This document shows positions 1 to 12,582 of a stretch of DNA of 64,000 bases, piece by piece. The stretch is from Anadara kagoshimensis (taxonomy: Eukaryota > Mollusca > Bivalvia > Arcoida > Arcidae): the NCBI GenBank assembly GCA_021292105.1, contig CM037865.1, positions 21,159,428 through 21,223,427 on the forward strand, in the 5' to 3' direction. A program made the translations under genes and the position numbers. Each line of letters starts with the position of its first letter. Within the stretch, counting starts at the first letter, position 1. The notes beneath the pieces are model-generated. The model made no database searches. It saw only the letters and a program-made list of their open reading frames with translations, and was not told where the DNA came from.

Positions 1-278
1 TAGATGTGGTAAGTTCTCAAATGGTTGAAGAAACCGGGATTTCTGGAAAAAAACCACCGATCCTCAGCAAGCAAACTGAAAAACTTTCTCATACTAGGGT
101 ATACCTAAAAAGTCGATGAGAAGCGATGTGATCTTGAAAGAGAAATTAAACTGTAAACAGAGAAAATAGCCATAGTGCAATATTACTTGAATCTAATGTA
201 AGAGGTGATGGAACATAATCTTTGGCTTCATTTTTCTTCATTTAATCCGATGTTTTAAGATTTTAGGACTAAGAAATA
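1..278 (+). repeat. Left flank of the minisatellite, one arm of a dispersed element
   Basis: This stretch aligns over its whole length with 12583-12862: both start with GATGTGGT..AGTTCT, share AATGGTTGA, GAGAAGCG, CTAATGTAAG.GGT and a TTTCTTCATTTAA..CGATG block, and both run straight into a 47-bp-type unit. Here that unit is amplified about 230 times; at 12.86 kb it is present once and degenerate. No coding capacity is visible. The element type (MITE, Helitron-like or other) cannot be decided because its outer end lies beyond the window. The homology was seen by eye over roughly 280 bp with small indels. Confidence 0.75.
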
Positions 279-511
279 CGTCGTGTAAACTAACCTCTAA
301 TGGATAGGTCGTGTAGAAGGAAAAACGTCTTAGGAACTAACCTCTAATGGATAGGTCGTGTAGAAGGAAAAACGTCTTAGGAACTAACCTCTAATGGATA
401 GGTTGTGTAGACGGAAAAAACGTCTTAGGAACTGACCTTTAATAGATAGGTTGTGTAGAAGGAAAAACGTCTTAGGAACTGACCTCTAATAGATAGGTTG
501 TGTAGAAGGAA

Positions 512-2650
512 AAACGTCTTAGGAACTGGCCTCTAATAGATAGGTTGTGTAGAAGGAAAAACGTCTTAGGAACTGGCCTCTAATAGATAGGTCGTGTAGA
601 AGGAAAAAACGTCTTAGGAACTGACCTTTAATAGATAGGTTGTGTAGAAGGAAAAACGTCTTAGGAACTGACCTCTAATAGATAGGTTGTGTAGAAGGAA
701 AAACGTCTTAGGAACTGGCCTCTAATAGATAGGTTGTGTAGAAGGAAAAACGTCTTAGGAACTGACCTCTAATAGATAGGTTGTGTAGAAGGAAAAACGT
801 CTTAGGAACTGACCTCTAATAGATAGGTTGTGTAGAAGGAAAAACGTCTTAGAATCTGACCTCTAATAGATAGGTTGTGTAGAAGGAAAAACGTCTTAGA
901 ATCTGACCTCTAATGGATAGGTCGTGTAGAAGGAAAAACGTCTTAGAATCTGACCTCTAATGGATAGGTCGTGTACAAGGAAAAAACGTCTTAGAATCTG
1001 ACCTCTAATGGATAGGTCGTGTAGAAGGAAAAAACGTCTTAGAATCTGACCTCTAATGGATAGGTTGTGTACAAGGAAAAACGTCTTAGGAACTGACCTC
1101 TAATGGATAGGTTGTGTAGAAGGAAAAAACGTCTTAGGAACTGACCTCTAATGAATAGGTTGTGTAGAAGGGAAAAACGTCTTAGGAACTGACCTCTAAT
1201 GGATAGGTTGTGTAGAAGGAAAAAACGTCTTAGAATCTGACCTCTAATGGATAGGTTGTGTAGAAGGGAAAAGCATCTTAGGAACTGACCTCTAATGAAT
1301 AGGTTGTGTAGAAGGGAAAAACGTCTTAGGAACTGACCTGTAATGGATAGGTTGTGTAGAAGAGAAAAACGTCTTAGGAACTGACCTCTAATGGATAGGT
1401 TGTGTAGAAGGAAAAACGTTGTACAAACTGACCTTTAATGGATAGGTTGTGTAGAAGGAAAACACGTCTTAGGAACTGACCTCTAATGAATAGGTTGTGT
1501 AGAAGGGAAAAACGTCTTAGGAACTGACCTCTAATGGATAGGTTGTGTAGAAGGAAAAACGTTGTACAAACTGACCTTTAATGGATAGGTTGTGTAGAAG
1601 GAAAAGCGTCTTAGGAACTGACCTCTAATAGATAGGTTGTGTAGAAGGAAAAACGTCTTAGGAACTGACCTCTAATGGATAGGTTGTGTAGAAGGAAAAA
1701 CGTCTTAGGAACTGACCTCTAATGGATAGGTTGTGTAGAAGGAAAAACGTCTTAGGAACTGACCTCTAATGGATAGGTTGTGTAGAAGGAAAAGCGTCTT
1801 AGGAACTGACCTCTAATGAATAGGTTGTGTAGAAGGAAAAAACGTCTTAGAATCTGACCTCTAATGGATAGGTTGTGTAGAAGGGAAAAACGTCTTAGGA
1901 ACTGACCTCTAATGAATAGGTTGTGTAGAAGGGAAAAACGTCTTAGGAACTGACCTCTAATGGATAGGTTGTGTAGAAGGAAAAGCGTCTTAGGAACTGA
2001 CCTCTAATGGATAGGTTGTGTAGAAGGAAAAACGTCTTAGGTACTGACCTCTAATGGATAGGTTGTGTAGAAGGAAAAGCGTCTTAGGAACTGACCTCTA
2101 ATGGATAGGTTGTGTAGAAGGAAAAAAACGTCTTAGAATCTGACCTCTAATGGATAGGTTGTGTAGAAGGGAAAAACGTCTTAGGAACTGACCTCTAATG
2201 AATAGGTTGTGTAGAAGGGAAAAACGTCTTAGGAACTGACCTCTAATGGATAGGTTGTGTAGAAGGAAAAGCGTCTTAGGAACTGACCTCTAATGGATAG
2301 GTTGTGTAGAAGGAAAAAACGTCTTAGAATCTGACCTCTAATGGATAGGTTGTGTAGAAGGGGAAAACGTCTAAGGAACTGACCTCTAAGGAATAGGTTG
2401 TGTAGAAGGGAAAAACGTCTTAGGAACTGACCTCTAATGAATAGGTTGTGTAGAAGGGAAAAACGTCTTAGGAACTGACCTGTAATGGATAGGTTGTGTA
2501 GAAGGGAAAAACGTCTTAGGAACTGACCTCTAATGGATAGGTTGTGTAGAAGGAAAAACGTTGTACAAACTGACCTTTAATGGATAGGTTGTGTAGCAGG
2601 AAAAAACGTCTTAGGAACTGACCTCTAATGAATAGGTTGTGTAGAAGGGA
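512..2650 (+). repeat. Higher-order duplication 1, first copy (about 2.14 kb)
   Basis: The order of variant units here is repeated almost exactly in the next 2.14 kb. Landmark pairs are the GCATCTTAGG variant at 1273 and 3411, AACACGTCTT at 1461 and 3599, and GTGTAGCAGG at 2591 and 4727, giving offsets of 2136-2138. The block begins where two GGCCTCTAATAGATAGG units appear. The few differences seen between copies are single bases or A-run lengths, so this block was duplicated long after the 47-bp units themselves diverged. Confidence 0.88.
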
Positions 2651-4788
2651 AAACGTCTTAGGAACTGGCCTCTAATAGATAGGTTGTGTAGAAGGAAAAA
2701 CGTCTTAGGAACTGGCCTCTAATAGATAGGTCGTGTAGAAGGAAAAAACGTCTTAGGAACTGACCTTTAATAGATAGGTTGTGTAGAAGGAAAAACGTCT
2801 TAGGAACTGACCTCTAATAGATAGGTTGTGTAGAAGGAAAAACGTCTTAGGAACTGGCCTCTAATAGATAGGTTGTGTAGAAGGAAAAACGTCTTAGGAA
2901 CTGACCTCTAATAGATAGGTTGTGTAGAAGGAAAAACGTCTTAGGAACTGACCTCTAATAGATAGGTTGTGTAGAAGGAAAAACGTCTTAGAATCTGACC
3001 TCTAATAGATAGGTTGTGTAGAAGGAAAAACGTCTTAGAATCTGACCTCTAATGGATAGGTCGTGTAGAAGGAAAAACGTCTTAGAATCTGACCTCTAAT
3101 GGATAGGTCGTGTACAAGGAAAAACGTCTTAGAATCTGACCTCTAATGGATAGGTCGTGTAGAAGGAAAAAACGTCTTAGAATCTGACCTCTAATGGATA
3201 GGTTGTGTACAAGGAAAAACGTCTTAGGAACAGACCTCTAATGGATAGGTTGTGTAGAAGGAAAAAACGTCTTAGGAACTGACCTCTAATGAATAGGTTG
3301 TGTAGAAGGGAAAAACGTCTTAGGAACTGACCTCTAATGGATAGGTTGTGTAGAAGGAAAAAACGTCTTAGAATCTGACCTCTAATGGATAGGTTGTGTA
3401 GAAGGGAAAAGCATCTTAGGAACTGACCTCTAATGAATAGGTTGTGTAGAAGGGAAAAACGTCTTAGGAACTGACCTGTAATGGATAGGTTGTGTAGAAG
3501 AGAAAAACGTCTTAGGAACTGACCTTTAATGGATAGGTTGTGTAGAAGGAAAAACGTTGTACAAACTGACCTTTAATGGATAGGTTGTGTAGAAGGAAAA
3601 CACGTCTTAGGAACTGACCTCTAATGAATAGGTTGTGTAGAAGGGAAAAACGTCTTAGGAACTGACCTCTAATGGATAGGTTGTGTAGAAGGAAAAACGT
3701 TGTACAAACTGACCTTTAATGGATAGGTTGTGTAGAAGGAAAAGCGTCTTAGGAACTGACCTCTAATAGATAGGTTGTGTAGAAGGAAAAACGTCTTAGG
3801 AACTGACCTCTAATGGATAGGTTGTGTAGAAGGAAAAACGTCTTAGGAACTGACCTCTAATGGATAGGTTGTGTAGAAGGAAAAACGTCTTAGGAACTGA
3901 CCTCTAATGGATAGGTTGTGTAGAAGGAAAAGCGTCTTAGGAACTGACCTCTAATGAATAGGTTGTGTAGAAGGAAAAAACGTCTTAGAATCTGACCTCT
4001 AATGGATAGGTTGTGTAGAAGGGAAAAACGTCTTAGGAACTGACCTCTAATGAATAGGTTGTGTAGAAGGGAAAAACGTCTTAGGAACTGACCTCTAATG
4101 GATAGGTTGTGTAGAAGGAAAAGCGTCTTAGGAACTGACCTCTAATGGATAGGTTGTGTAGAAGGAAAAACGTCTTAGGTACTGACCTCTAATGGATAGG
4201 TTGTGTAGAAGGAAAAGCGTCTTAGGAACTGACCTCTAATGGATAGGTTGTGTAGAAGGAAAAAACGTCTTAGAATCTGACCTCTAATGGATAGGTTGTG
4301 TAGAAGGGAAAAACGTCTTAGGAACTGACCTCTAATGAATAGGTTGTGTAGAAGGGAAAAACGTCTTAGGAACTGACCTCTAATGGATAGGTTGTGTAGA
4401 AGGAAAAGCGTCTTAGGAACTGACCTCTAATGGATAGGTTGTGTAGAAGGAAAAACGTCTTAGAATCTGACCTCTAATGGATAGGTTGTGTAGAAGGGGA
4501 AAACGTCTAAGGAACTGACCTCTAATGAATAGGTTGTGTAGAAGGGAAAAACGTCTTAGGAACTGACCTCTAATGAATAGGTTGTGTAGAAGGGAAAAAC
4601 GTCTTAGGAACTGACCTGTAATGGATAGGTTGTGTAGAAGGGAAAAACGTCTTAGGAACTGACCTCTAATGGATAGGTTGTGTAGAAGGAAAAACGTTGT
4701 ACAAACTGACCTTTAATGGATAGGTTGTGTAGCAGGAAAAAACGTCTTAGGAACTGACCTCTAATGAATAGGTTGTGTAGAAGGGAAA
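2651..4788 (+). repeat. Higher-order duplication 1, second copy
   Basis: Second copy of the 2.14-kb block. The junction lies where AGAAGGGAAAACGTC leads back into the GGCCTCTAATAGATAGG units. Differences from copy 1 that I can see include CAGACCTC for CTGACCTC near 3232, TGACCTTT for TGACCTCT near 3520, and several A-run length changes. The match ends near 4788, where the sequence continues with a GGATAGATTGTG unit instead of another GGCC unit. Confidence 0.88.
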
Positions 4789-5739
4789 AACGTCTTAGGA
4801 ACTGACCTCTAATGGATAGATTGTGTAGAAGGAAAAACGTTGTACAAACTGACCTTTAATGGATAGGTTATGTAGAAGGAAAAGCGTCTTAGGAACTGAC
4901 ATCTTATAGATAGGTTGTGTAGAAGGAAAAACGTCTTAGGAACTGCCCTCTAATGGATAGGTTGTGTAGAAGGAAAAACGTCTTAGGAACTGACCTCTAA
5001 TGGATAGGTTGTGTAGAAGGAAAAACGTCTTAGGAACTGACCTCTAATGGAAAGGTTGTGTAGAAGGAAAAGCGTCTTAGGAACTGACCTCTAATGGATA
5101 GGTTGTGTAGAAGGAAAAACGTCTTAGGAACTGACCTGTAATGGATAGGTTGTGTAGAAGGAAAAACGTCTTAGGAACTTACTTCTAATGGATAGGTTGT
5201 GTAGAAGGGAAACGTCTTAGGAACTGACCTCTAATGGATAGGTTGTGTAGAAGGAAAAACGTCTGAGGAACTGACCTCTAATAGATAGGTTGTGTAGAAG
5301 GGAAACGTCTTAGGAACTGACCTCTAATGGATAGGTTGTGTAGAAAGGAAAATCGTTGTAGAAACTGACCTCTAATGGATAGGTTGTGTAGAAGGAAAAA
5401 ACGTCTTAGGAACTGACCTCTAATGGATAGGTTGTGTAGAAGGGAAACGTCTTAGGAACTGACCTCTAATGGATAGGTTGTGTAGAAGGAAAAAACGTCT
5501 TAGAATCTGACCTCTAATGGATAGGTTGTGTAGAAGGAAAAACGTCTTAGAATCTGACCTCTAATGGATAGGTCGTGTAGAAGGAAAAAACGTCTTAGAA
5601 TCTGACCTCTAATGGATAGGTCGTGTAGAAGGAAAAAACGTCTTAGAATCTGACCTCTAATGGATAGGTCGTGTAGAAGGAAAAACGTCTTAGAATCTGA
5701 CCTCTAATGGATAGGTCGTGTCGAAGGAAAAAACGTCTT

Positions 5740-8100
5740 AGAATCTGACCTCTAATGGATAGGTCGTGTAGAAGGAAAAAACGTCTTAGAATCTGACCTC
5801 TAATGGATAGGTCGTGTAGAAGGAAAAAACGTCTTAGGAACTGACCTCTAATGGATAGGTTGTGTAGAAGGAAAAAACGTCTTAGGAACTGACCTCTAAT
5901 GGATAGGTTGTGTAGAAAGGAAAAATGTCTTAGGAACTGACCTGTAATGGATAGGTTGTGTAGAAGGAAAATCGTCTTAGGAACTGACCTCTAATAGATA
6001 GGTTGTGTAGAAGGGAAACGTCTTAGGAACTGACCTGTAATGGATAGGTTGTGTAGAAGGAAAAACGTCTAAGAAACTGACCTCTAATGGATAGGTTGTG
6101 TAGGAGGAAAACCGTCTTAGGAACTGACCTCTAATGGATAGGTTGTGTAGAAGGAAAAACGTCTAAGGAACTGCCCTCTAATGGATAGGTTGTGTAGAAG
6201 GAAAAACGTCTTAGGAACTGACCTCTAATGGATAGGTTGTGTAGAAGGAAAAACGTCTTAGGAACTGACCTCTAATGGATAGGTTGTGTAGAAGGAAAAG
6301 CATTGTACAAACTGACCTCTAATGGATAGGTTGTGTAGAAGGAAAAAACGTCTTAGAATCTGACCTCTAATGGATAGGTCGTGTAGAAGGAAAAAACGTC
6401 TTAGGAACTGACCTGTAATGGATAGGTTGTGTAGAAGGAAAAACGTTGTACAAACTGACCTCTAATGGATAGGTTCTGTAGAAGGAAAAACGTCTTAGGA
6501 ACTGACCTCTAATAGATAGGTTGTGTAGAAGGAAAAACGTTGTACAAACTGACCTCTAATGGATAGATTGTGTAGAAGGAAAAAACGTCTTAGAATCTGA
6601 CCTCTAATGGATAGGTCGTGTAGAAGGAAAAAACGTCATAGGAACTGACCTTTAATGAATAGGTTGTGTAGAAGGAAAAACGTTGTACAAACTGACCTCT
6701 AATGGATAGGTTGTGTAGAAGGAAAAACGTCTTAGGAACTGACCTCTAATGGATAGGTTGTGTAGAAGGAAAAACGTTGTACAAACTGACCTCTAATGGA
6801 TAGGTTGTGTAGAAGGAAAAAACGTCTTAGGAACTGACCTTTAATGAATAGGTGTGTGAAGGAAAAACGTTGTACAAACTGACCTCTAATGGATAGGTTA
6901 TGTAGAAGGAAAAACGTCTTAGGAACTGCCCTCTAATGGATAGGTTGTGTAGAAGGAAAAACGTCTTAGGAACTGACCTCTAATGGATAGGTTGTGTAGA
7001 AGGAAAAACGTCTTAGGAACTGACCTCTAATGGATAGGTTGTGTAGAAGGAAAAACGTCTTAGGAACTGACCTGTAATGGATAGGTTGTGTAGAAGGAAA
7101 AACGTCTTCGGAACTTACCTCTAATGGATAGGTTGTGTAGAAGGGAAACGTCTTAGGAACTGACCTCTAATGGATAGGTTGTGTAGAAGGAAAAACGTCT
7201 TAGGAACTGACCTGTAATAGATAAGTTGTGTAGAAGGGAAACGTCTTAGGAACTGACCTCTAATGGATAGGTTGTGTAGAAAGAAAAAACGTCTTAGGAA
7301 CTGACCTCTAATGAATAGGTTGTGTAGAAGGGAAAAACGTTGTAGAAACTGACCTCTAATGGATAGGTTGTATAGAAGGAAAAAACGTCTTAGGAACTGA
7401 CCTCTAATGGATAGGTTGTGTAGAAGGAAAAAACGTCTTAGAATCTGACCTCTAATGGATAGGTTGTGTAGAAGGAAAAACGTCTTAGGAACTGACCTGT
7501 AATGGATAGGTTGTGTAGAAGGAAAAACGTCTAAGAAACTGACCTCTAATGGATAGGTTGTGTAGAAGGAACAACGTCTTAGGAACTGACCTCTAATGGA
7601 TAGGTTGTGTAGAAAGGAAAAACGTCTTAGGAACTGACCTGTAATGGATAGGTTGTGTAGAAGGAAAAACGTTGTAGAAACTGACCTCTAATGGATAGGT
7701 TGTGTAGAAGGAAAAAACGTCTTAGAATCTGACCTCTAATGGATAGGTTGTGTAGAAGGAAAAACGTCTTAGGAACTGACCTCTAATAGATAAGTTGTGT
7801 AGAAGGGAAACGTCTTAGGAACTGACCTGTAATGGATAGGTTGTGTAGAAGGAAAAACGTCTAAGAAACTGACCTCTAATGGATAGGTTGTGTAGAAGGA
7901 AAAACGTCTTAGGAACTGACCTCTAATGGATAGGTTGTGTAGAAGGAAAAACGTCTTAGGAACTGCCCTCTAATGGATAGGTTGTGTAGAAGGAAAAACG
8001 TTGTAGAAACTGACCTCTAATGGATAGGTTGTGTAGAAGGAAAAAACGTCTTAGGAACTGACCTCTAATGGATAGGTTGTGTAGAAGGAAAAAACGTCTT
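5740..8100 (+). repeat. Higher-order duplication 2, first copy (about 2.36 kb)
   Basis: A second and independent block duplication with another period. Landmarks are AAAAATGTC at 5921 and 8282, TAGGAGGAAA at 6101 and 8462, TATAGAAGG at 7371 and 9735, ACAACG at 7571 and 9935, and TTGTAGAAAC at 8001 and 10365. Offsets are 2361-2364, so copies differ by only a few indels. One difference is GGTGTGTGAAGG near 6852, which reads GGTTGTGTAGAAGG in the second copy. Confidence 0.88.
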
Positions 8101-10455
8101 AGAATCTGACCTCTAATGGATAGGTCGTGTAGAAGGAAAAAACGTCTTAGAATCTGACCTCTAATGGATAGGTCGTGTAGAAGGAAAAAACGTCTTAGGA
8201 ACTGACCTCTAATGGATAGGTTGTGTAGAAGGAAAAAACGTCTTAGGAACTGACCTCTAATGGATAGGTTGTGTAGAAAGGAAAAATGTCTTAGGAACTG
8301 ACCTGTAATGGATAGGTTGTGTAGAAGGAAAATCGTCTTAGGAACTGACCTCTAATAGATAGGTTGTGTAGAAGGGAAACGTCTTAGGAACTGACCTGTA
8401 ATGGATAGGTTGTGTAGAAGGAAAAACGTCTAAGAAACTGACCTCTAATGGATAGGTTGTGTAGGAGGAAAACCGTCTTAGGAACTGACCTCTAATGGAT
8501 AGGTTGTGTAGAAGGAAAAACGTCTAAGGAACTGCCCTCTAATGGATAGGTTGTGTAGAAGGAAAAACGTCTTAGGAACTGACCTCTAATGGATAGGTTG
8601 TGTAGAAGGAAAAACGTCTTAGGAACTGACCTCTAATGGATAGGTTGTGTAGAAGGAAAAGCATTGTACAAACTGACCTCTAATGGATAGGTTGTGTAGA
8701 AGGAAAAAACGTCTTAGAATCTGACCTCTAATGGATAGGTCGTGTAGAAGGAAAAAACGTCTTAGGAACTGACCTGTAATGGATAGGTTGTGTAGAAGGA
8801 AAAACGTTGTACAAACTGACCTCTAATGGATAGGTTCTGTAGAAGGAAAAACGTCTTAGGAACTGACCTCTAATAGATAGGTTGTGTAGAAGGAAAAACG
8901 TTGTACAAACTGACCTCTAATGGATAGATTGTGTAGAAGGAAAAAACGTCTTAGAATCTGACCTCTAATGGATAGGTCGTGTAGAAGGAAAAAACGTCAT
9001 AGGAACTGACCTTTAATGAATAGGTTGTGTAGAAGGAAAAAACGTTGTACAAACTGACCTCTAATGGATAGGTTGTGTAGAAGGAAAAACGTCTTAGGAA
9101 CTGACCTCTAATGGATAGGTTGTGTAGAAGGAAAAACGTTGTACAAACTGACCTCTAATGGATAGGTTGTGTAGAAGGAAAAAACGTCTTAGGAACTGAC
9201 CTTTAATGAATAGGTTGTGTAGAAGGAAAAACGTTGTACAAACTGACCTCTAATGGATAGGTTGTGTAGAAGGAAAAACGTCTTAGGAACTGCCCTCTAA
9301 TGGATAGGTTGTGTAGAAGGAAAAACGTCTTAGGAACTGACCTCTAATGGATAGGTTGTGTAGAAGGAAAAACGTCTTAGGAACTGACCTCTAATGGATA
9401 GGTTGTGTAGAAGGAAAAACGTCTTAGGAACTGACCTGTAATGGATAGGTTGTGTAGAAGGAAAAACGTCTTCGGAACTTACCTCTAATGGATAGGTTGT
9501 GTAGAAGGGAAACGTCTTAGGAACTGACCTCTAATGGATAGGTTGTGTAGAAGGAAAAACGTCTTAGGAACTGACCTGTAATAGATAAGTTGTGTAGAAG
9601 GGAAACGTCTTAGGAACTGACCTCTAATGGATAGGTTGTGTAGAAAGAAAAAACGTCTTAGGAACTGACCTCTAATGAATAGGTTGTGTAGAAGGGAAAA
9701 ACGTTGTAGAAACTGACCTCTAATGGATAGGTTGTATAGAAGGAAAAAACGTCTTAGGAACTGACCTCTAATGGATAGGTTGTGTAGAAGGAAAAAACGT
9801 CTTAGAATCTGACCTCTAATGGATAGGTTGTGTAGAAGGAAAAACGTCTTAGGAACTGACCTGTAATGGATAGGTTGTGTAGAAGGAAAAACGTCTAAGA
9901 AACTGACCTCTAATGGATAGGTTGTGTAGAAGGAACAACGTCTTAGGAACTGACCTCTAATGGATAGGTTGTGTAGAAAGGAAAAACGTCTTAGGAACTG
10001 ACCTGTAATGGATAGGTTGTGTAGAAGGAAAAACGTTGTAGAGAACTGACCTCTAATGGATAGGTTGTGTAGAAGGAAAAACGTCTTAGAATCTGACCTC
10101 TAATGGATAGGTTGTGTAGAAGGAAAAACGTCTTAGGAACTGACCTCTAATAGATAAGTTGTGTAGAAGGGAAACGTCTTAGGAACTGACCTGTAATGGA
10201 TAGGTTGTGTAGAAGGAAAAACGTCTAAGAAACTGACCTCTAATGGATAGGTTGTGTAGAAGGAAAAACGTCTTAGGAACTGACCTCTAATGGATAGGTT
10301 GTGTAGAAGGAAAAACGTCTTAGGAACTGCCCTCTAATGGATAGGTTGTGTAGAAGGAAAAACGTTGTAGAAACTGACCTCTAATGGATAGGTTGTGTAG
10401 AAGGAAAAAACGTCTTAGGAACTGACCTCTAATGGATAGGTTGTGTAGAAGGAAA
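8101..10455 (+). repeat. Higher-order duplication 2, second copy
   Basis: Second copy of the 2.36-kb block. It ends near 10455, where the array passes into GTTGTACAAACTG-type units arranged with a further secondary period of about 474 bp (TGTACAAACT at 10461 and 10935). Confidence 0.86.
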
Positions 10456-11165
10456 AACGTTGTACAAACTGACCTCTAATGGATAGGTTGTGTAGAAGGA
10501 AAAAACGTCTTAGAATCTGACCTCTAATGGATAGGTCGTGTAGAAGGAAAAAAACGTCTTAGGAACTGACCTTTAATGAATAGGTTGTGTAGAAGGAAAA
10601 ACGTTGTACAAACTGACCTCTAATGGATAGGTTGTTGTAGAAGGAAAAACGTCTTAGGAACTGACCTCTAATGGATAGGTTGTGTAGAAGGAAAAACGTT
10701 GTACAAACTGACCTCTAATGGATAGGTTCTGTAGAAGGAAAAACGTCTTAGGAACTGACCTTTAATGAATAGGTTGTGTAGAAGGAAAAACGTTGTACAA
10801 ACTGACCTCTAATGGATAGGTTGTGTAGAAGGAAAAACGTCTTAGGAACTGACCTCTAATGGATAGGTTGTGTAGAAGGAAAAACGTCTTAGGAACTGAC
10901 CTCTAATGGATAGGTTGTGTAGAAGGAAAAACGTTGTACAAACTGACCTCTAATGGATAGGTTGTGTAGAAGGAAAAAACGTCTTAGAATCTGACCTCTA
11001 ATGGATAGGTCGTGTAGAAGGAAAAAACGTCTTAGGAACTGACCTTTAATGAATAGGTTGTGTAGAAGGAAAAACGTTGTACAAACTGACCTCTAATGGA
11101 TAGGTTGTGTAGAAGGAAAAACGTCTTAGGAACTGACCTCTAATGGATAGGTTATGTAGAAGGAA

Positions 11166-11472
11166 TTTATCGTCACCACTTGTTCAGTCACATTTTGGCT
11201 TTTTAAGTCTGTGCCTTGAAAGTGTTTCGAAAAAAACCCAAATAAAAACAACATTATAAATATATACATGTACATAAACGTTTACTATGTAATAATTGTG
11301 TACTTCTCTTCCTGATCAGAGATAAATTCTTTAATTAGCGTTGGATTCATTATCAGGTCAGGCTTAATGTGTCCCAGGGGACAAACAAATACTAATCATG
11401 ACATTCCGACCTACGTTGACTGGAAATATTATAAAACACTCTGTTTATATCTAAAAATGGATGTTCCAGTTA
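11166..11472. other. Non-coding spacer, nothing recognised
   Basis: Right flank of the minisatellite. It does not resemble the sequence that follows the single unit at 12.9 kb. No open frame, RNA gene or repeat copy was recognised. Confidence 0.6.
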
Positions 11473-11703
11473 CAGTAAGACCTATCGAAAGTTTAACACT
11501 GAGCTAACGAAAAGGAGTCAAAGCTCAGATACTAAGTGGACGATATATGGATAGCTGGTGGCCGAAAACCTGGCGAAATATAGATAGCACCTTCCGAAAA
11601 AATGTCGGGATATATTAAATCAGGGGCCGAGATGAACTGTCGATTCGACTCTTATTCATAAGCTTAGTGTAATCTTTTGACAGGTCTGTACTATTGTAAT
11701 ATA
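11473..11703 (+). mobile_element. MITE family A, copy 1
   Basis: A non-autonomous DNA element of about 230 bp. The left end reads CAGTAAGACCTATCGAAAG (consensus CAGTACAGACCTGTCGAAAG) and continues to TTTAACACTGAGCTAACGAA. The right end carries the inverse (AAGCTTAGTGTAATC..TTTTGACAGGTCTGTA). A TA dinucleotide precedes the left end. Terminal inverted repeats of about 40 bp, CAGT tips and TA targets fit the Tc1/mariner superfamily. No transposase is encoded. The interior is rich in GGCCGAAA and GCCGAGATA motifs shared with the other copies. Confidence 0.82.
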
Positions 11704-12582
11704 TGTGTGTATTTTGTGTTTTCCGGACTTGCATAGTCCGTTATCATTATTTGTTTTTGATGTTATATAAAAGGGCATGCTGGGAAAAAGCATATGGTTC
11801 CGGCTGCTGAAACGAGACTGATGCGTTTGTGTTATATGTGTTTTGTGTGGTACAATTAAGCCACGCTCAAACCAATTCACAAACATAAAACTATATGAAT
11901 ATATTCTGAATAAATCTTAAGTGTATATATAAGATCATTGATGTTTCAATTATTTTATGTTTGACCGTATAGATTTTTTAATGTTTTATTGACTAAAATA
12001 GAAATAGAGTTTTACACGTGTCCGAATTTAATGCTTCCGGAAACTAAAATTTGAATATTTGATTAAAGTTCGACTTTATTCATAGATTCTTTCCAAACAA
12101 AAAACAAAATTATTTGAATTCCGAAAGTTACACATGCTTAAAATGTGGGGGAAAATTATAAATATATAATATTAAGACGTCAAGACGTGTACAATATAAT
12201 AATGTAAAAATGCAATATTTCCTAGAAGTACCCATGTTGAGATTTACACAAGGACCCCCAACATCAACATTATCTCTTATATCTAAATAAATGGTGTTTA
12301 CCCTACTTTTATCCCGGCTACTTGAAGATTTTTTTTAATTTCGAGTTTTTGTCTGTCCGCCCGTCCGTAGAAAATTCTAGTTTGCGCTAGTTCTCCAAAA
12401 CCACAAAGCGCTATTTCACGATACTCGGAGCAAAGCATCAACATTGATAGGAGATGCGCATATCGTTAGCCAGAGTTTATTTGCTCATTTTTCTGGAAAT
12501 TATGGCATAAGTGCAAATCACAAAAAATAACTGATGGCGGGGGATCCTAATTCACCGAATTTGCTTGTTTCCCACTTATATC
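11704..12582. other. Non-coding spacer, no recognised feature
   Basis: AT-rich to about 12340. 12340-12582 is less AT-rich (GTCTGTCCGCCCGTCCGTAG, then CGCTAGTTCTCC) and may be the upstream part of the dispersed element seen at 12583-12910. No second copy of that part lies in the window to confirm this. Confidence 0.5.

Larger units (their letters stand above)
279..11165 (+). repeat. 47-bp minisatellite array, about 230 head-to-tail units
   Basis: The unit is 47 bp (about 40% GC, richer than its flanks). Its core reads CTAATGGATAGGTTGTG, then TAGAAGGAAAAACGTC, then a variable junction. Three junction classes recur: GTCTTAGGAACTG, GTCTTAGAATCTG and GTTGTACAAACTG (or GTTGTAGAAACTG). Other variation is TGG/TGA/TAG in the ATGGAT position, GGTTGTG or GGTCGTG, and A-run length (GGGAAACG to GGAAAAAAACG). 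All units point the same way. The period is not a multiple of 3 and units carry TAG and TAA, so it is not coding. There are no unique spacers, so it is not a CRISPR array. The last unit breaks off at GTTATGTAGAAGGAA. Copy number is estimated from length divided by period. Confidence 0.98.

Noticed and set aside
279-11165. CRISPR array or protein repeat domain
   Set aside because: There are no unique spacers between units, the period of 47 is not a multiple of three, and stop codons occur in every frame.
279-11165. Telomeric or classical centromeric satellite
   Set aside because: The unit does not resemble TTAGGG-type telomere repeats, and one 11-kb array bordered by ordinary dispersed repeats gives no evidence for a centromere.
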